A stretch of 64,000 nucleotides of DNA from Candidatus Nitrotoga arctica (GTDB lineage: Bacteria; Pseudomonadota; Gammaproteobacteria; Burkholderiales; Gallionellaceae): assembly GCF_918378365.1 (NCBI RefSeq), contig NZ_OU912926.1:1736001-1800000 (forward strand), given 5' to 3'. The translations under genes and the position numbers were made by a program. Every line of letters begins with the position of its first letter. Positions within the stretch are counted from its first letter, which is position 1. The notes under the pieces were generated by a model. The model ran no database searches, was not told the DNA's origin, and was given only the letters and a program-made list of their open reading frames with translations. Below, in pieces: positions 9,067 to 16,694 of the stretch.

Positions 9067-10266
9067 ATGAAGCCACTTAACCCATGCATCCTGACGATCA
9101 ATGGCGGCTCATCAAGCATCAAATTCGCGCTGTACCAGTTTGGCAAAACACTGGAGCGAGAACTTTATGGAAGTATAGATCGCATCGGTTTGAGCGGGAC
9201 CAATCTGACATTCAATTACCCGACCACAAATCATCGGGACAGCAGACACTTCGCCACCTCCGATCACAAATCGGCGGCTAATTTCCTGATTGATTGGCTC
9301 GAAGAACAGAATAGTTTCGAATGGGTTCGAGCGATCGGACACCGGGTGGTTCATGGTATGAAACACACTATGCCCGAGTTAGTAACGAAAGATCTATTGG
9401 ATGAACTGCATTCCATCAGGCCATATGACCCGGATCATCTTCCCTGCGAGATCGAACTGATCGAGGCGTTTCGTCAGCGTTATCCGAAGCTACCACAATT
9501 GGCCTGCTTCGATACGGCGTTTCATTGCGACATGCCGCGCGTGGCTAAGCTGCTTCCCATCCCACGCCGCTACGAGGCGAAAGGAGTTCAACGTTACGGT
9601 TTCCACGGTTTGTCTTACGCCTATCTCATGGAAGAACTCGCGCGACTCGGTGACCCGGCTGCAACGACTGGCCGAGTGATCCTTGCGCACCTCGGAAACG
9701 GTGCAAGCATGGCCGCTGTGCGCGACGGCAAAAGTGTAGACACCAGCATGGGGTTCACGCCGACGGCAGGATTTCCCATGAGCACCCGCTCCGGCGATCT
9801 GGACCCGGGACTGGTGAGCTACCTGGCGCACACTGAGCGAATGACCGCGGCGCAATTTCATCAAATGGTGAACCACGAGTCCGGGCTGCTCGGGGTGTCG
9901 GAGATCAGTTCCGATATTCGAGACTTGCTTGAGCAAGAAGCCACTGACGTCCGGGCGGCGGAAGCTTTGGCACTTTTTTGCTATCAGGCAAAAAAATGGA
10001 TCGGCTCCTTCACCGCGGCGCTCGGTGGATTGGACACGCTCGTTTTCGCAGGAGGAATTGGCGAAAATGCGTCGCAGATCCGCTCCCGGATCTGCGACGG
10101 GCTCGGCTTTCTCGGCATCGAACTAAATCGGAAACGCAATGCGGAGCATGCACAACTAATTTCCTCGGATGCGGGTCGCGTCAAGGTACGAATTATCCGC
10201 ACCGACGAGGCACTCATGATCGCCAGGTCTGTCACTCAGGTTATCGATCTCACTTCAATTCGGTAA
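9067..10266 (+). CDS. ackA: Acetate kinase
   Basis: About 399 residues, the normal length. Reaction: acetyl phosphate + ADP to acetate + ATP. Visible family motifs are the N-terminal phosphate-binding loop NGGSSSIKFAL, HLGNGASMAAV, the signature GFTPTAGFPMSTRSGDLDPG and FAGGIGENAS near the C-terminus. The ATG at 9067 is preferred over an in-frame GTG at 9049 because a purine-rich site lies just before it and homologues start near this Met. It lies nine bases before phosphoketolase. Its product completes the energy-yielding step of that pathway, turning the acetyl phosphate made by the next enzyme into ATP. Confidence 0.93.
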   Translation: MKPLNPCILTINGGSSSIKFALYQFGKTLERELYGSIDRIGLSGTNLTFNYPTTNHRDSRHFATSDHKSAANFLIDWLEEQNSFEWVRAIGHRVVHGMKHTMPELVTKDLLDELHSIRPYDPDHLPCEIELIEAFRQRYPKLPQLACFDTAFHCDMPRVAKLLPIPRRYEAKGVQRYGFHGLSYAYLMEELARLGDPAATTGRVILAHLGNGASMAAVRDGKSVDTSMGFTPTAGFPMSTRSGDLDPGLVSYLAHTERMTAAQFHQMVNHESGLLGVSEISSDIRDLLEQEATDVRAAEALALFCYQAKKWIGSFTAALGGLDTLVFAGGIGENASQIRSRICDGLGFLGIELNRKRNAEHAQLISSDAGRVKVRIIRTDEALMIARSVTQVIDLTSIR

Positions 10267-10275
10267 ATTTATATC

Positions 10276-12645
10276 ATGAAAATCAATACACTCACGTCTG
10301 AATTACTCCACAAGATGGATGCCTACTGGCGCGCCGCCAACTATCTGTCGGTAGGACAGATTTATCTTTACGACAATCCCCTGTTGAAACGGCCGCTGAC
10401 GCTCGCGGATGTGAAGCATATGCTGCTGGGACACTGGGGCACAACTCCCGGGCAGAACTTCATTTATGTGCACTTGAACCGCGTCATCAAGAAATACGAC
10501 CTTGACATGATCTATGTATCGGGTCCCGGGCACGGCGGCCCGGCTATCGTGGGCAACACGTATCTCGAGGGTACGTACAGCGAGATTTATCCCAATATTA
10601 GTCAGGATGAGGCCGGGTTGCGGAAGCTCTTTCTTCAGTTTTCATTTCCCGGTGGTATTCCCAGCCATGTATCTCCGGAATGCCCGGGCTCGATCCACGA
10701 AGGTGGCGAGTTGGGTTATTCGCTCAGCCATTCATTCGGGGCGGTGTTCGATAATCCGGATCTGGTCGTCGCCTGCGTCGTAGGCGATGGCGAGGCGGAA
10801 ACCGGACCGCTAGCCACGGCGTGGCATTCAAACAAGTTCCTTGATCCGGCCACCGACGGTGCGGTGTTACCGATCCTGCATCTCAACGGCTACAAGATTT
10901 CCAACCCGACTATCCTCGCCCGCATCACACGTGAAGAGTTGGAACAGTTGTTCCGCGGGTATGGGTGGACGCCAGTGTTCGTCGAGGGAGACGAGCCGGA
11001 GCTGATGCACGAGGCGATGGCCAGGGCGCTCGACACCGCCGTCGAACACATCAAGGCAATCCAAGAGGACGCCCGCGTTCGCGGCAACCTTAGCCGTCCG
11101 CGCTGGCCGATGATCATCCTCAATTCACCCAAGGGCTGGACTGGCCCTAAAGTAGTTGATGGTTTGCAGGTGGAAGGCACCTTTCGGGCGCATCAGGTTC
11201 CGCTCCACCCACGGGCCCATCCCGAGCACCTCGGGCTGCTCGATGCTTGGCTGAGAAGCTACCGACCGGAGGAGCTCTTCGATGAGCGAGGCCGCTTGAA
11301 GGCGGAATTGGCCGAGCTCGCGCCCAAGGGTCATGGACGCATGGGCGCCAATTCTCACGCCAACGGCGGCATGCTGCTGCGGGATCTGCGGATGCCGAAC
11401 TTCCGCGATTATGCAGCCGACGTGCCCATGCCGGGTGTGCACGGTGTAGGTGACACGCGTGTGCTAGGGCCTTTCCTCCGTGACGTGGTGAAGCTCAATA
11501 GTGAGCAGCGGAACTTTCGGCTCTTCGGACCTGACGAGACGCTCTCTAACGGCCTCGGAGCTGTCTTCGAAGTGACTAACCGGCAATGGGACGCCGCGAC
11601 TCAGCCGAACGACGAGTTTCTGGCGCCGGACGGACGGGTGCTCGACTCGATGCTCAGCGAGCATCAATGCCAGGGCTGGCTCGAGGGCTACCTGCTCACC
11701 GGACGGCACGGCGTCTTCAACTCCTATGAGGCGTTTATCCACATTATAGGTTCGATGTTCAACCAGCACGCCAAGTGGCTGAAAGTTACAGCAGAGCTAC
11801 CGTGGCGGCGCAAAATCGCCTCGTTGAACTATCTTCTGGCATCTCACGTCTGGCGGCAGGATCACAACGGCTTCACCCACCAGGATCCCGGCTTCATCGA
11901 TCACGTGGTTAACAAGAAAGCCGAGATCGTGCGTGTTTACTTTCCGCCGGATGCAAACTGCCTGCTGTCGGTGATGGACCACTGCCTGCGCAGCCGTCAT
12001 TATGTAAACGTCGTGATCGCTGGCAAACACCCGGCGCCGCAGTGGCTGGCAATGGACGCCGCCGTCAAGCACTGCACCGAGGGCATCGGCATCTGGCAGT
12101 GGGCCAGCAACGACCAGTGCGTCGCGCCAGACGTTGTCATGGCTTGCTGTGGTGACGTGCCCACGCTAGAAACGCTCGCTGCCGTTTCCATCCTTCGAGA
12201 GCATCTGCCCGACCTCAAAATCCGGGTAGTTAACGTCGTTGACCTCATGAAGTTGCAGCCACCATCAGAGCATCCGCACGGTTTGAGTGATATGGATTTT
12301 GACGAGCTTTTCACCAAGGACAAGCCTGTCATCTTCGCCTTCCATGCATATCCGTGGTTGATTCACCGGCTGACCTACCGCCGCACTAACCATGACAACA
12401 TCCATGTCCGCGGTTACAAGGAAGAGGGCACCATCACCACACCCTTCGACATGACGGTGTTAAATGATCTGGACCGCTTCCACCTCGTGATGGACACCAT
12501 CGACCGCCTGCCTCAGACCGGCGACAGGGGTATTTACCTGAAACAGCAGCTCAAAGGTAAGCTGATCGAGCACAAGCAATATATTGACAAGCACGGGCAG
12601 GACATGCCGGAAATCCGGAACTGGAAGTGGAGCAGCCCCAAATGA
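10276..12645 (+). CDS. xfp: Phosphoketolase (xylulose-5-P / fructose-6-P)
   Basis: 789 residues, full length. A thiamine-diphosphate enzyme that splits xylulose-5-phosphate, and often fructose-6-phosphate, into acetyl phosphate and a glyceraldehyde-3-P or erythrose-4-P. Visible: GPGHGGPA near the N-terminus, the ThDP/metal motif [20 protein letters not shown], and conserved blocks such as [13 protein letters not shown] and [10 protein letters not shown]. It is cytoplasmic and paired with acetate kinase upstream. The original operon probably also had a class I aldolase, now only a remnant whose ATG overlaps this stop codon, and the sugar-phosphate-related histidine phosphatase downstream. Confidence 0.95.
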   Translation: MKINTLTSELLHKMDAYWRAANYLSVGQIYLYDNPLLKRPLTLADVKHMLLGHWGTTPGQNFIYVHLNRVIKKYDLDMIYVSGPGHGGPAIVGNTYLEGTYSEIYPNISQDEAGLRKLFLQFSFPGGIPSHVSPECPGSIHEGGELGYSLSHSFGAVFDNPDLVVACVVGDGEAETGPLATAWHSNKFLDPATDGAVLPILHLNGYKISNPTILARITREELEQLFRGYGWTPVFVEGDEPELMHEAMARALDTAVEHIKAIQEDARVRGNLSRPRWPMIILNSPKGWTGPKVVDGLQVEGTFRAHQVPLHPRAHPEHLGLLDAWLRSYRPEELFDERGRLKAELAELAPKGHGRMGANSHANGGMLLRDLRMPNFRDYAADVPMPGVHGVGDTRVLGPFLRDVVKLNSEQRNFRLFGPDETLSNGLGAVFEVTNRQWDAATQPNDEFLAPDGRVLDSMLSEHQCQGWLEGYLLTGRHGVFNSYEAFIHIIGSMFNQHAKWLKVTAELPWRRKIASLNYLLASHVWRQDHNGFTHQDPGFIDHVVNKKAEIVRVYFPPDANCLLSVMDHCLRSRHYVNVVIAGKHPAPQWLAMDAAVKHCTEGIGIWQWASNDQCVAPDVVMACCGDVPTLETLAAVSILREHLPDLKIRVVNVVDLMKLQPPSEHPHGLSDMDFDELFTKDKPVIFAFHAYPWLIHRLTYRRTNHDNIHVRGYKEEGTITTPFDMTVLNDLDRFHLVMDTIDRLPQTGDRGIYLKQQLKGKLIEHKQYIDKHGQDMPEIRNWKWSSPK

Positions 12646-12822
12646 ATACGCAAGCACTTATAGAGGCCGGGAGGACGCTGGTCGCCAGCGACAATGGACT
12701 GCTTGGCAATGGATGATAGTTGCTCAAGCTGCAATAAATGATTTGCCAGGTTGAGGATTCCCCAAACCGAGGAGGTGCGGCACGTCTATCGGGTGTTGGT
12801 TGTGCAGGCGCATGAAAACTAA
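12642..12822 (+). pseudogene. Remnant of class I fructose-bisphosphate aldolase
   Basis: An ATG overlapping the phosphoketolase stop opens [21 protein letters not shown], the typical N-terminus of class I fructose-bisphosphate aldolase. A frameshift near 12708 moves the match to the next frame (MDDSCSSCNK, stop, FARLRIPQTEEVRHVYRVLV), matching the family's MDES..CNKRFAKLGIPQTEEARR region. Only about 57 of roughly 340 residues remain, with one shift and one in-frame TGA (12739-12741). The next gene starts inside the end of the remnant, so a large deletion probably removed the rest. It fits the phosphoketolase/glycolysis theme of the neighbours. Confidence 0.75.
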
Positions 12823-13453
12823 TACACCAAACTCCCTGCGCGTGTACCTCATTCGGCACGGAGAAACCGAGTGGTCACTCTCCGGTCGGCACACTGGTCG
12901 CACGGATATTCCGTTGACCCAGAACGGAGAGAATGAGGCGCGTGAACTTGGCAAGCGCCTCCGAGACATCCCGTTTGCACATGTGCTGACCAGTCCGCTC
13001 AAGCGCGCACTGCAAACCTGTGAGTTGGTCGGTCTGGATAAAGTCCCGGAAATAGAAACTGATCTTGCTGAATGGGACTATGGCGATTACGAAGGACAGC
13101 GTTCTGTGGATATCCACAAGGAGCGGCCAGACTGGAATATTTATCGGGACGGTTGTCCTCGGGGTGAAATTCCCGAACAAGTTTCCGATCGTGTTGACCG
13201 GCTCATTGCCCGTCTGCGCAAGCTGGACGGAAATATCGCACTCTTTTCGCACGGCCATGTCGGGGCCGTCCTGGCCGCAAGGTGGATCGGATTAGCGGTG
13301 GTCGAAGCGCAGCATTTCAAGCTCGGCACAGCGTCGCTCAGCATTTTTGCCTTCGACCCCCACCACCCAGGTGTGCCGGTTATCGCATTATGGAATGCGG
13401 TCTCTCACGAAATATCAACCCAGTGCCTTCCCATCCCGCTAGCGGCACCATGA
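12812..13453 (+). CDS. Histidine phosphatase (phosphoglycerate-mutase-like)
   Basis: 213 residues. The family signature RHGE (in YLIRHGETEWS) supplies the phosphorylated His; LTSPLKRALQT gives the second Arg, and SHGHVGAVLAARW near residue 150 supplies the second catalytic His. ETDLAEWDYGDYEG is the conserved acid segment. This class includes cofactor-dependent phosphoglycerate mutases and many small phosphatases (sugar phosphate, alpha-ribazole phosphate); substrate cannot be told from sequence. It follows ackA-xfp and the dead aldolase on the same strand, suggesting a role in sugar-phosphate metabolism. The ATG at 12812 is preferred to a TTG at 12800. Confidence 0.8.
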   Translation: MKTNTPNSLRVYLIRHGETEWSLSGRHTGRTDIPLTQNGENEARELGKRLRDIPFAHVLTSPLKRALQTCELVGLDKVPEIETDLAEWDYGDYEGQRSVDIHKERPDWNIYRDGCPRGEIPEQVSDRVDRLIARLRKLDGNIALFSHGHVGAVLAARWIGLAVVEAQHFKLGTASLSIFAFDPHHPGVPVIALWNAVSHEISTQCLPIPLAAP

Positions 13454-13532
13454 CGACGAGACAGCGAACTCTTGAAAGATTGGAAAATAAGGGAGGAATT
13501 ATCCTCTGCCAACTGATTCGTGCTCCCGGCAA

Positions 13533-14300
13533 TCACTGCACGGTAAATCCGCCATCCACGGCCAGTGCTTGCCCAGTCACGAAAGTCGAACCAGGACTGC
13601 ATAGCCAGAGCACGGCGTCGGCGATCTCCTCGGCTCGCCCCAGGCGGCGCATCGGCAGGTCGCGCAGGAGATCGTCCATCGCCAGCATTCCACTGTCCAG
13701 CATGTCCGACACCATCGGCGTGTCGATCGTGCCTGGGCAGACTGCATTGACGCGGATGCCGCGCGCAGCGTATTCAAGCGCCACGCTGCGCGTCAGGCCG
13801 ATCACGCCGTGCTTGGAGCCGTGATAGGCGGCAAGTAGCGCGCGGCCGGTCAGCCCGCCAATCGACGAGCAGTTGACGATCGCGCCGCTGCCTTGCTTTC
13901 GCATTTGCAAAAGTTCGTGCTTCATACACGCCCAGACACCGCGCTGGTTGATGGCACTGATCCGGTCATAGTCCTGCGCCGATTGATCTGCAATCTCCGA
14001 GGCGGGGATCTGGATGCCGGCGTTGTTGAATGCGGCGTCGAGGCGGCCGAAGGCATCCACCGTGCTCTTCACCATGGCCGCCACTTGGGCTTCGTCGGAC
14101 ACATCGCAGACCACACCCATTGCCTTGCCGCCGGCGGCCGTGATTTCGTCAACGGCCCGTTGCAAGGCTGCCTCGCTCACGTCCGCCAGCGTGACGGCCG
14201 CTCCGGCCTTGGCGAATGCACGCGCCGTATCGAGGCCCATGCCGGAAGCGGCGCCGGTGACCAGTGCGACCTGCCCTGTAAAGTTGTAGGTAATGCTCAT
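13533..14300 (-). CDS. SDR-family oxidoreductase
   Basis: 255 residues. Start set at MSITYNF because AAGGAAAA lies just upstream. Classical short-chain dehydrogenase: cofactor loop TGAASGMG, NNAG, catalytic Ser in NCSSIGG, YHGSK (Tyr and Lys of the triad) and the PG-T motif VCPGTIDTP. C-terminal AVDGGFTVQ is typical. An NAD(P)-dependent oxidoreductase of unknown substrate. Its first 77 residues are a close paralogue of the chimeric ORF at 19136-19471, and both follow a leftover alcohol-dehydrogenase tail. GC-rich like the rest of this minus-strand block. Confidence 0.88.
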   Translation of the reverse strand: MSITYNFTGQVALVTGAASGMGLDTARAFAKAGAAVTLADVSEAALQRAVDEITAAGGKAMGVVCDVSDEAQVAAMVKSTVDAFGRLDAAFNNAGIQIPASEIADQSAQDYDRISAINQRGVWACMKHELLQMRKQGSGAIVNCSSIGGLTGRALLAAYHGSKHGVIGLTRSVALEYAARGIRVNAVCPGTIDTPMVSDMLDSGMLAMDDLLRDLPMRRLGRAEEIADAVLWLCSPGSTFVTGQALAVDGGFTVQ

Positions 14301-14320
14301 TATTTTTCCTTTAGTTGGAA

Positions 14321-14400
14321 TCAAGGCTTCAAGGAAGCGTTGTCGATTACGAAGCGGCACTTCACATCGCCTTTGAGCATGCGCTCGCAGGCTTCATTTA
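14321..14400 (-). pseudogene. C-terminal relic of a zinc alcohol dehydrogenase
   Basis: The translation reads NEACERMLKGDVKCRFVIDN and then ASLKP, stop. This is nearly the same as the C-terminus of the intact dehydrogenase at 21782-22837 (INEAYERMINGDVKYRFVID). Only about 27 codons remain. It sits 20 bases upstream of the SDR gene, mirroring the arrangement at 19492-19580. Confidence 0.75.
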
Positions 14401-14409
14401 AAAGTCCTG

Positions 14410-14502
14410 TCAGGAGCGGAGCACTCTCGCGATCTGGCCGCCGTCGGCAACGAACTCTGACCCTGTGCAGAACGTCGACTCGTCGCTGGCGAGGTAAACC
14501 GA
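14410..14502 (-). pseudogene. C-terminal relic of an SDR oxidoreductase
   Basis: About 31 codons read TSVYLASDESTFCTGSEFVA then DGGQ, ending at a TGA (14410-14412). This is the C-terminal pattern of SDR enzymes (YLASDES-F-TG-E-VDGG). No Rossmann fold or catalytic residues precede it in frame. It is a different SDR from the intact one at 13533-14300. Confidence 0.65.
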
Positions 14503-14517
14503 TGTCGGAAATTTTCT

Positions 14518-14598
14518 TCATTGCGAGTGTGTCGCGAGCGACGCGGTTGCGGAGAGGGTCGTGGCAAGAAGAAGGGCTGACGCAACAAATCGAAGCAT
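14518..14598 (-). pseudogene. Orphan signal peptide (5' end of a lost exported protein)
   Basis: A 26-codon frame reads like a bare Sec signal peptide (MLRFVASALLLATTLSATAS) and stops six codons later. It lies 62 bases after the PQQ sugar dehydrogenase on the same strand, where a cytochrome c partner gene is often found. It is probably the start of a deleted exported protein, but its identity cannot be read. Confidence 0.4.
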
Positions 14599-14660
14599 GA
14601 TTGGACTTTCTATGTGTTGAATCGCGGTTAGTGTTAGTGGTCTGACCAGGCATCGCAGAA

Positions 14661-15899
14661 TCAGTTCGGAACGACGCGCCAGATCTCTCCGTCGTCGTTG
14701 GCGGTGTATAGATTGCCGTCGGGACCTTGCACCAGGGTGCGGGTTCGCGCTGAAGGCAACTCGACGCTCGCATCATTGGTCGCCATGCCGCGCGCATCCA
14801 GTTGAAGCACGGCAATCCTTTGGCCGCCCATCAAGCTCACCAGCAAGCGGCCAGTCCATGCTCTCCATTGTTTGCCGTCGAGAAACAGCGCCGAGTCCAT
14901 GCCGCGACCGCTGCCGTTGTAGACCCAGCTTGGGGGCATCGCGTTGGGGAAGCGTTGGCTATCGGTCATCGGCATCGTGGTTGGGTCGCCCGCGTAGCCG
15001 CAATAGTTGTCGGGGCAACGTAATCCCGGCCGATTCTGTGGATCCCATCCTGCATTTCCACCCGCTACCAACGCAGTGACTTCATCGCTGTGATTCGGGC
15101 CGTGCTCGGCGGTAAACGGTTGGCCGGCGTTTGGCTGACCCTGCGGCCTGAAGGTGATGCCCTGCACGTTGCGGTGGCCGTACGTGAAGATGCGTGGATC
15201 GCCGCCGGCCGGCGTGTTGTTGCCCGGCGCCGCTGTGCCGTCACGGTTCACGCGCAGTACCTTGGCGCCGAGACGCTTCAAGTCTTGTGGCAGCGTTGCG
15301 TTGTGGTTGTCGCCGGTGGGTACGTACAGGAATCGATCCGGGCCGAAACGAATGCGCCCGCCGCTATGCGCGCCGGCGCCGCCAGCGCCATTGGCCGCAT
15401 CCTTATATGCGATGTCTTCGATGATATCGGTGCGGTTTCCTACACTCGTGTAGTCGGCGTTGACGGTCAGGCGAACGACCCGATTGGTGCCCGGCTTGCG
15501 CAGGCTGGATGCCATGAACACATAGATGTCGCGTGTTCCCTTGGCGAAATCTGGATCGATCGCGATTCCGTGCACGCCGCTCTGGCCCTGGCAAAACAGA
15601 TCCGGCGCCACGAGCGCCGATCCGCTGGTGCCGAACAGCCGAACCGTCTTTCCATCAGCGAGGCGTGCCGATACGCCGCGACACTTCTCGGTGAACAGCA
15701 TCACACCGTCGGACGTGAAGGCGATGTCCCACGGGTTCTGTAAGCCGGTCATTACGACTGTGCGAGTCAGCTTCGGCGCTTCGGCTGATGCGGCGGAAAG
15801 CGATGCAGGCGATCGGGTTGCAGCAACAACGGCAACACAGCCGACGAGAAGCGTGCTTGCAATGGCGCACGCTAAAACCCGAATTCGGACTCGACTCAT
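14661..15899 (-). CDS. PQQ-dependent aldose sugar dehydrogenase (lipoprotein)
   Basis: 412 residues from the ATG of MSRVRIRV. That start gives a lipoprotein signal with lipobox LVGC; a longer start at 15956 is possible but hides the signal. The rest is the soluble quinoprotein glucose/sorbosone dehydrogenase beta-propeller: GLQNPWDIAF at the start, SGVHGIAIDPDF, GGRIRFGPD, YGHRNVQGITF, and EHGPNHSDEV (cofactor/Ca site region). It oxidises aldoses to lactones in the periplasm with PQQ, passing electrons to a cytochrome. No PQQ synthesis genes are in the window. The neighbouring membrane glucose dehydrogenase suggests a shared sugar-oxidation role. Confidence 0.85.
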   Translation of the reverse strand: MSRVRIRVLACAIASTLLVGCVAVVAATRSPASLSAASAEAPKLTRTVVMTGLQNPWDIAFTSDGVMLFTEKCRGVSARLADGKTVRLFGTSGSALVAPDLFCQGQSGVHGIAIDPDFAKGTRDIYVFMASSLRKPGTNRVVRLTVNADYTSVGNRTDIIEDIAYKDAANGAGGAGAHSGGRIRFGPDRFLYVPTGDNHNATLPQDLKRLGAKVLRVNRDGTAAPGNNTPAGGDPRIFTYGHRNVQGITFRPQGQPNAGQPFTAEHGPNHSDEVTALVAGGNAGWDPQNRPGLRCPDNYCGYAGDPTTMPMTDSQRFPNAMPPSWVYNGSGRGMDSALFLDGKQWRAWTGRLLVSLMGGQRIAVLQLDARGMATNDASVELPSARTRTLVQGPDGNLYTANDDGEIWRVVPN

Positions 15900-16016
15900 C
15901 TTGATCTCGTCCCCCGAGCCCAAGGTACGGTGCCTGGTGATGATAGGCAGGTTCATTGCATTACTCCCTGATGAAGTTGCTGGCGCCGGCTATGCAGATT
16001 CATAAGATGTCTCTCC

Positions 16017-16598
16017 CTAATGTGGTTGATTGGCGGCGGATGCGATCGGCGCCTCCACGTTGCGCGCATTGACGATGTCCACCGCTTCGGCCAGATCTGA
16101 AGGCTTGATAAAAGCGCCGATGTGAACGTCACCGACGTTGGCGATCCTCAGTCCATCCAGGCCGTCGGGGAGATTCTTGGCGTGAACGACTTCCTCGCGC
16201 ACGACCGGGCCGTCTACCCTACTGAAGCTCACCGCAATACCGACCGCCAGCGCTATGCCCAAGTAGGCGAGCGACACCCCAAGGCCGCCCGTCTGTTTCC
16301 GTGTGGACGGTTGCCGGAGCATCAGCCGGCGAACCCCGAGAAACAGTGCGAACGGCAAGATCAGCAGCACCGCCATCACAAGCGCGGCTACCCAGGCACT
16401 GACCAACCACGCCGCTGCTTTGCCCGCGATCCCATCCATGTTGGGCAACTGCCACCAGATCAGATGAACGAGTGCCGCCGTGATGCAGAAGGCGAGGACG
16501 GAGCCGCGTCCGCGCGCCGTCCTGCCAGTGGCGAGAAGGAACAAACCGACCGCAACGGTCAGCACGATCGAACGGAAGATAGCGAAAGTCACGCTCAT
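16017..16598 (-). pseudogene. Truncated membrane metallophosphoesterase
   Basis: About 193 residues from MSVTFAIF. Four membrane segments (roughly residues 1-22, 30-50, 62-90 and 108-128) lead to VREEVVHAKNLPDGLDGLRI and the first metal-binding motif GDVHIGAF of calcineurin-like phosphoesterases (YkuE type). The frame then leaves the family after AVDIVNA and ends in an unrelated short tail (RNVEAPIASAANQPH). All later metal and catalytic motifs (GD-D, GNH, H-H) are missing. The protein can hardly be active. It looks like a deletion that joined the front of this gene to the back of another. Confidence 0.7.
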
Positions 16599-16694
16599 CA
16601 GTGCATCAATCTGTTGTCGACCGTGCCGATGGCCGGCAAAGCCCGGGTGTGCAGGACGCAGCGTTCCTGTCACTCATCGTCGGTACCTCGACTT

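Noticed and set aside
13893..14600. 235-codon plus-strand frame
   Set aside because: It is the antisense shadow of the SDR gene and fragments; GC-rich DNA gives long spurious frames.
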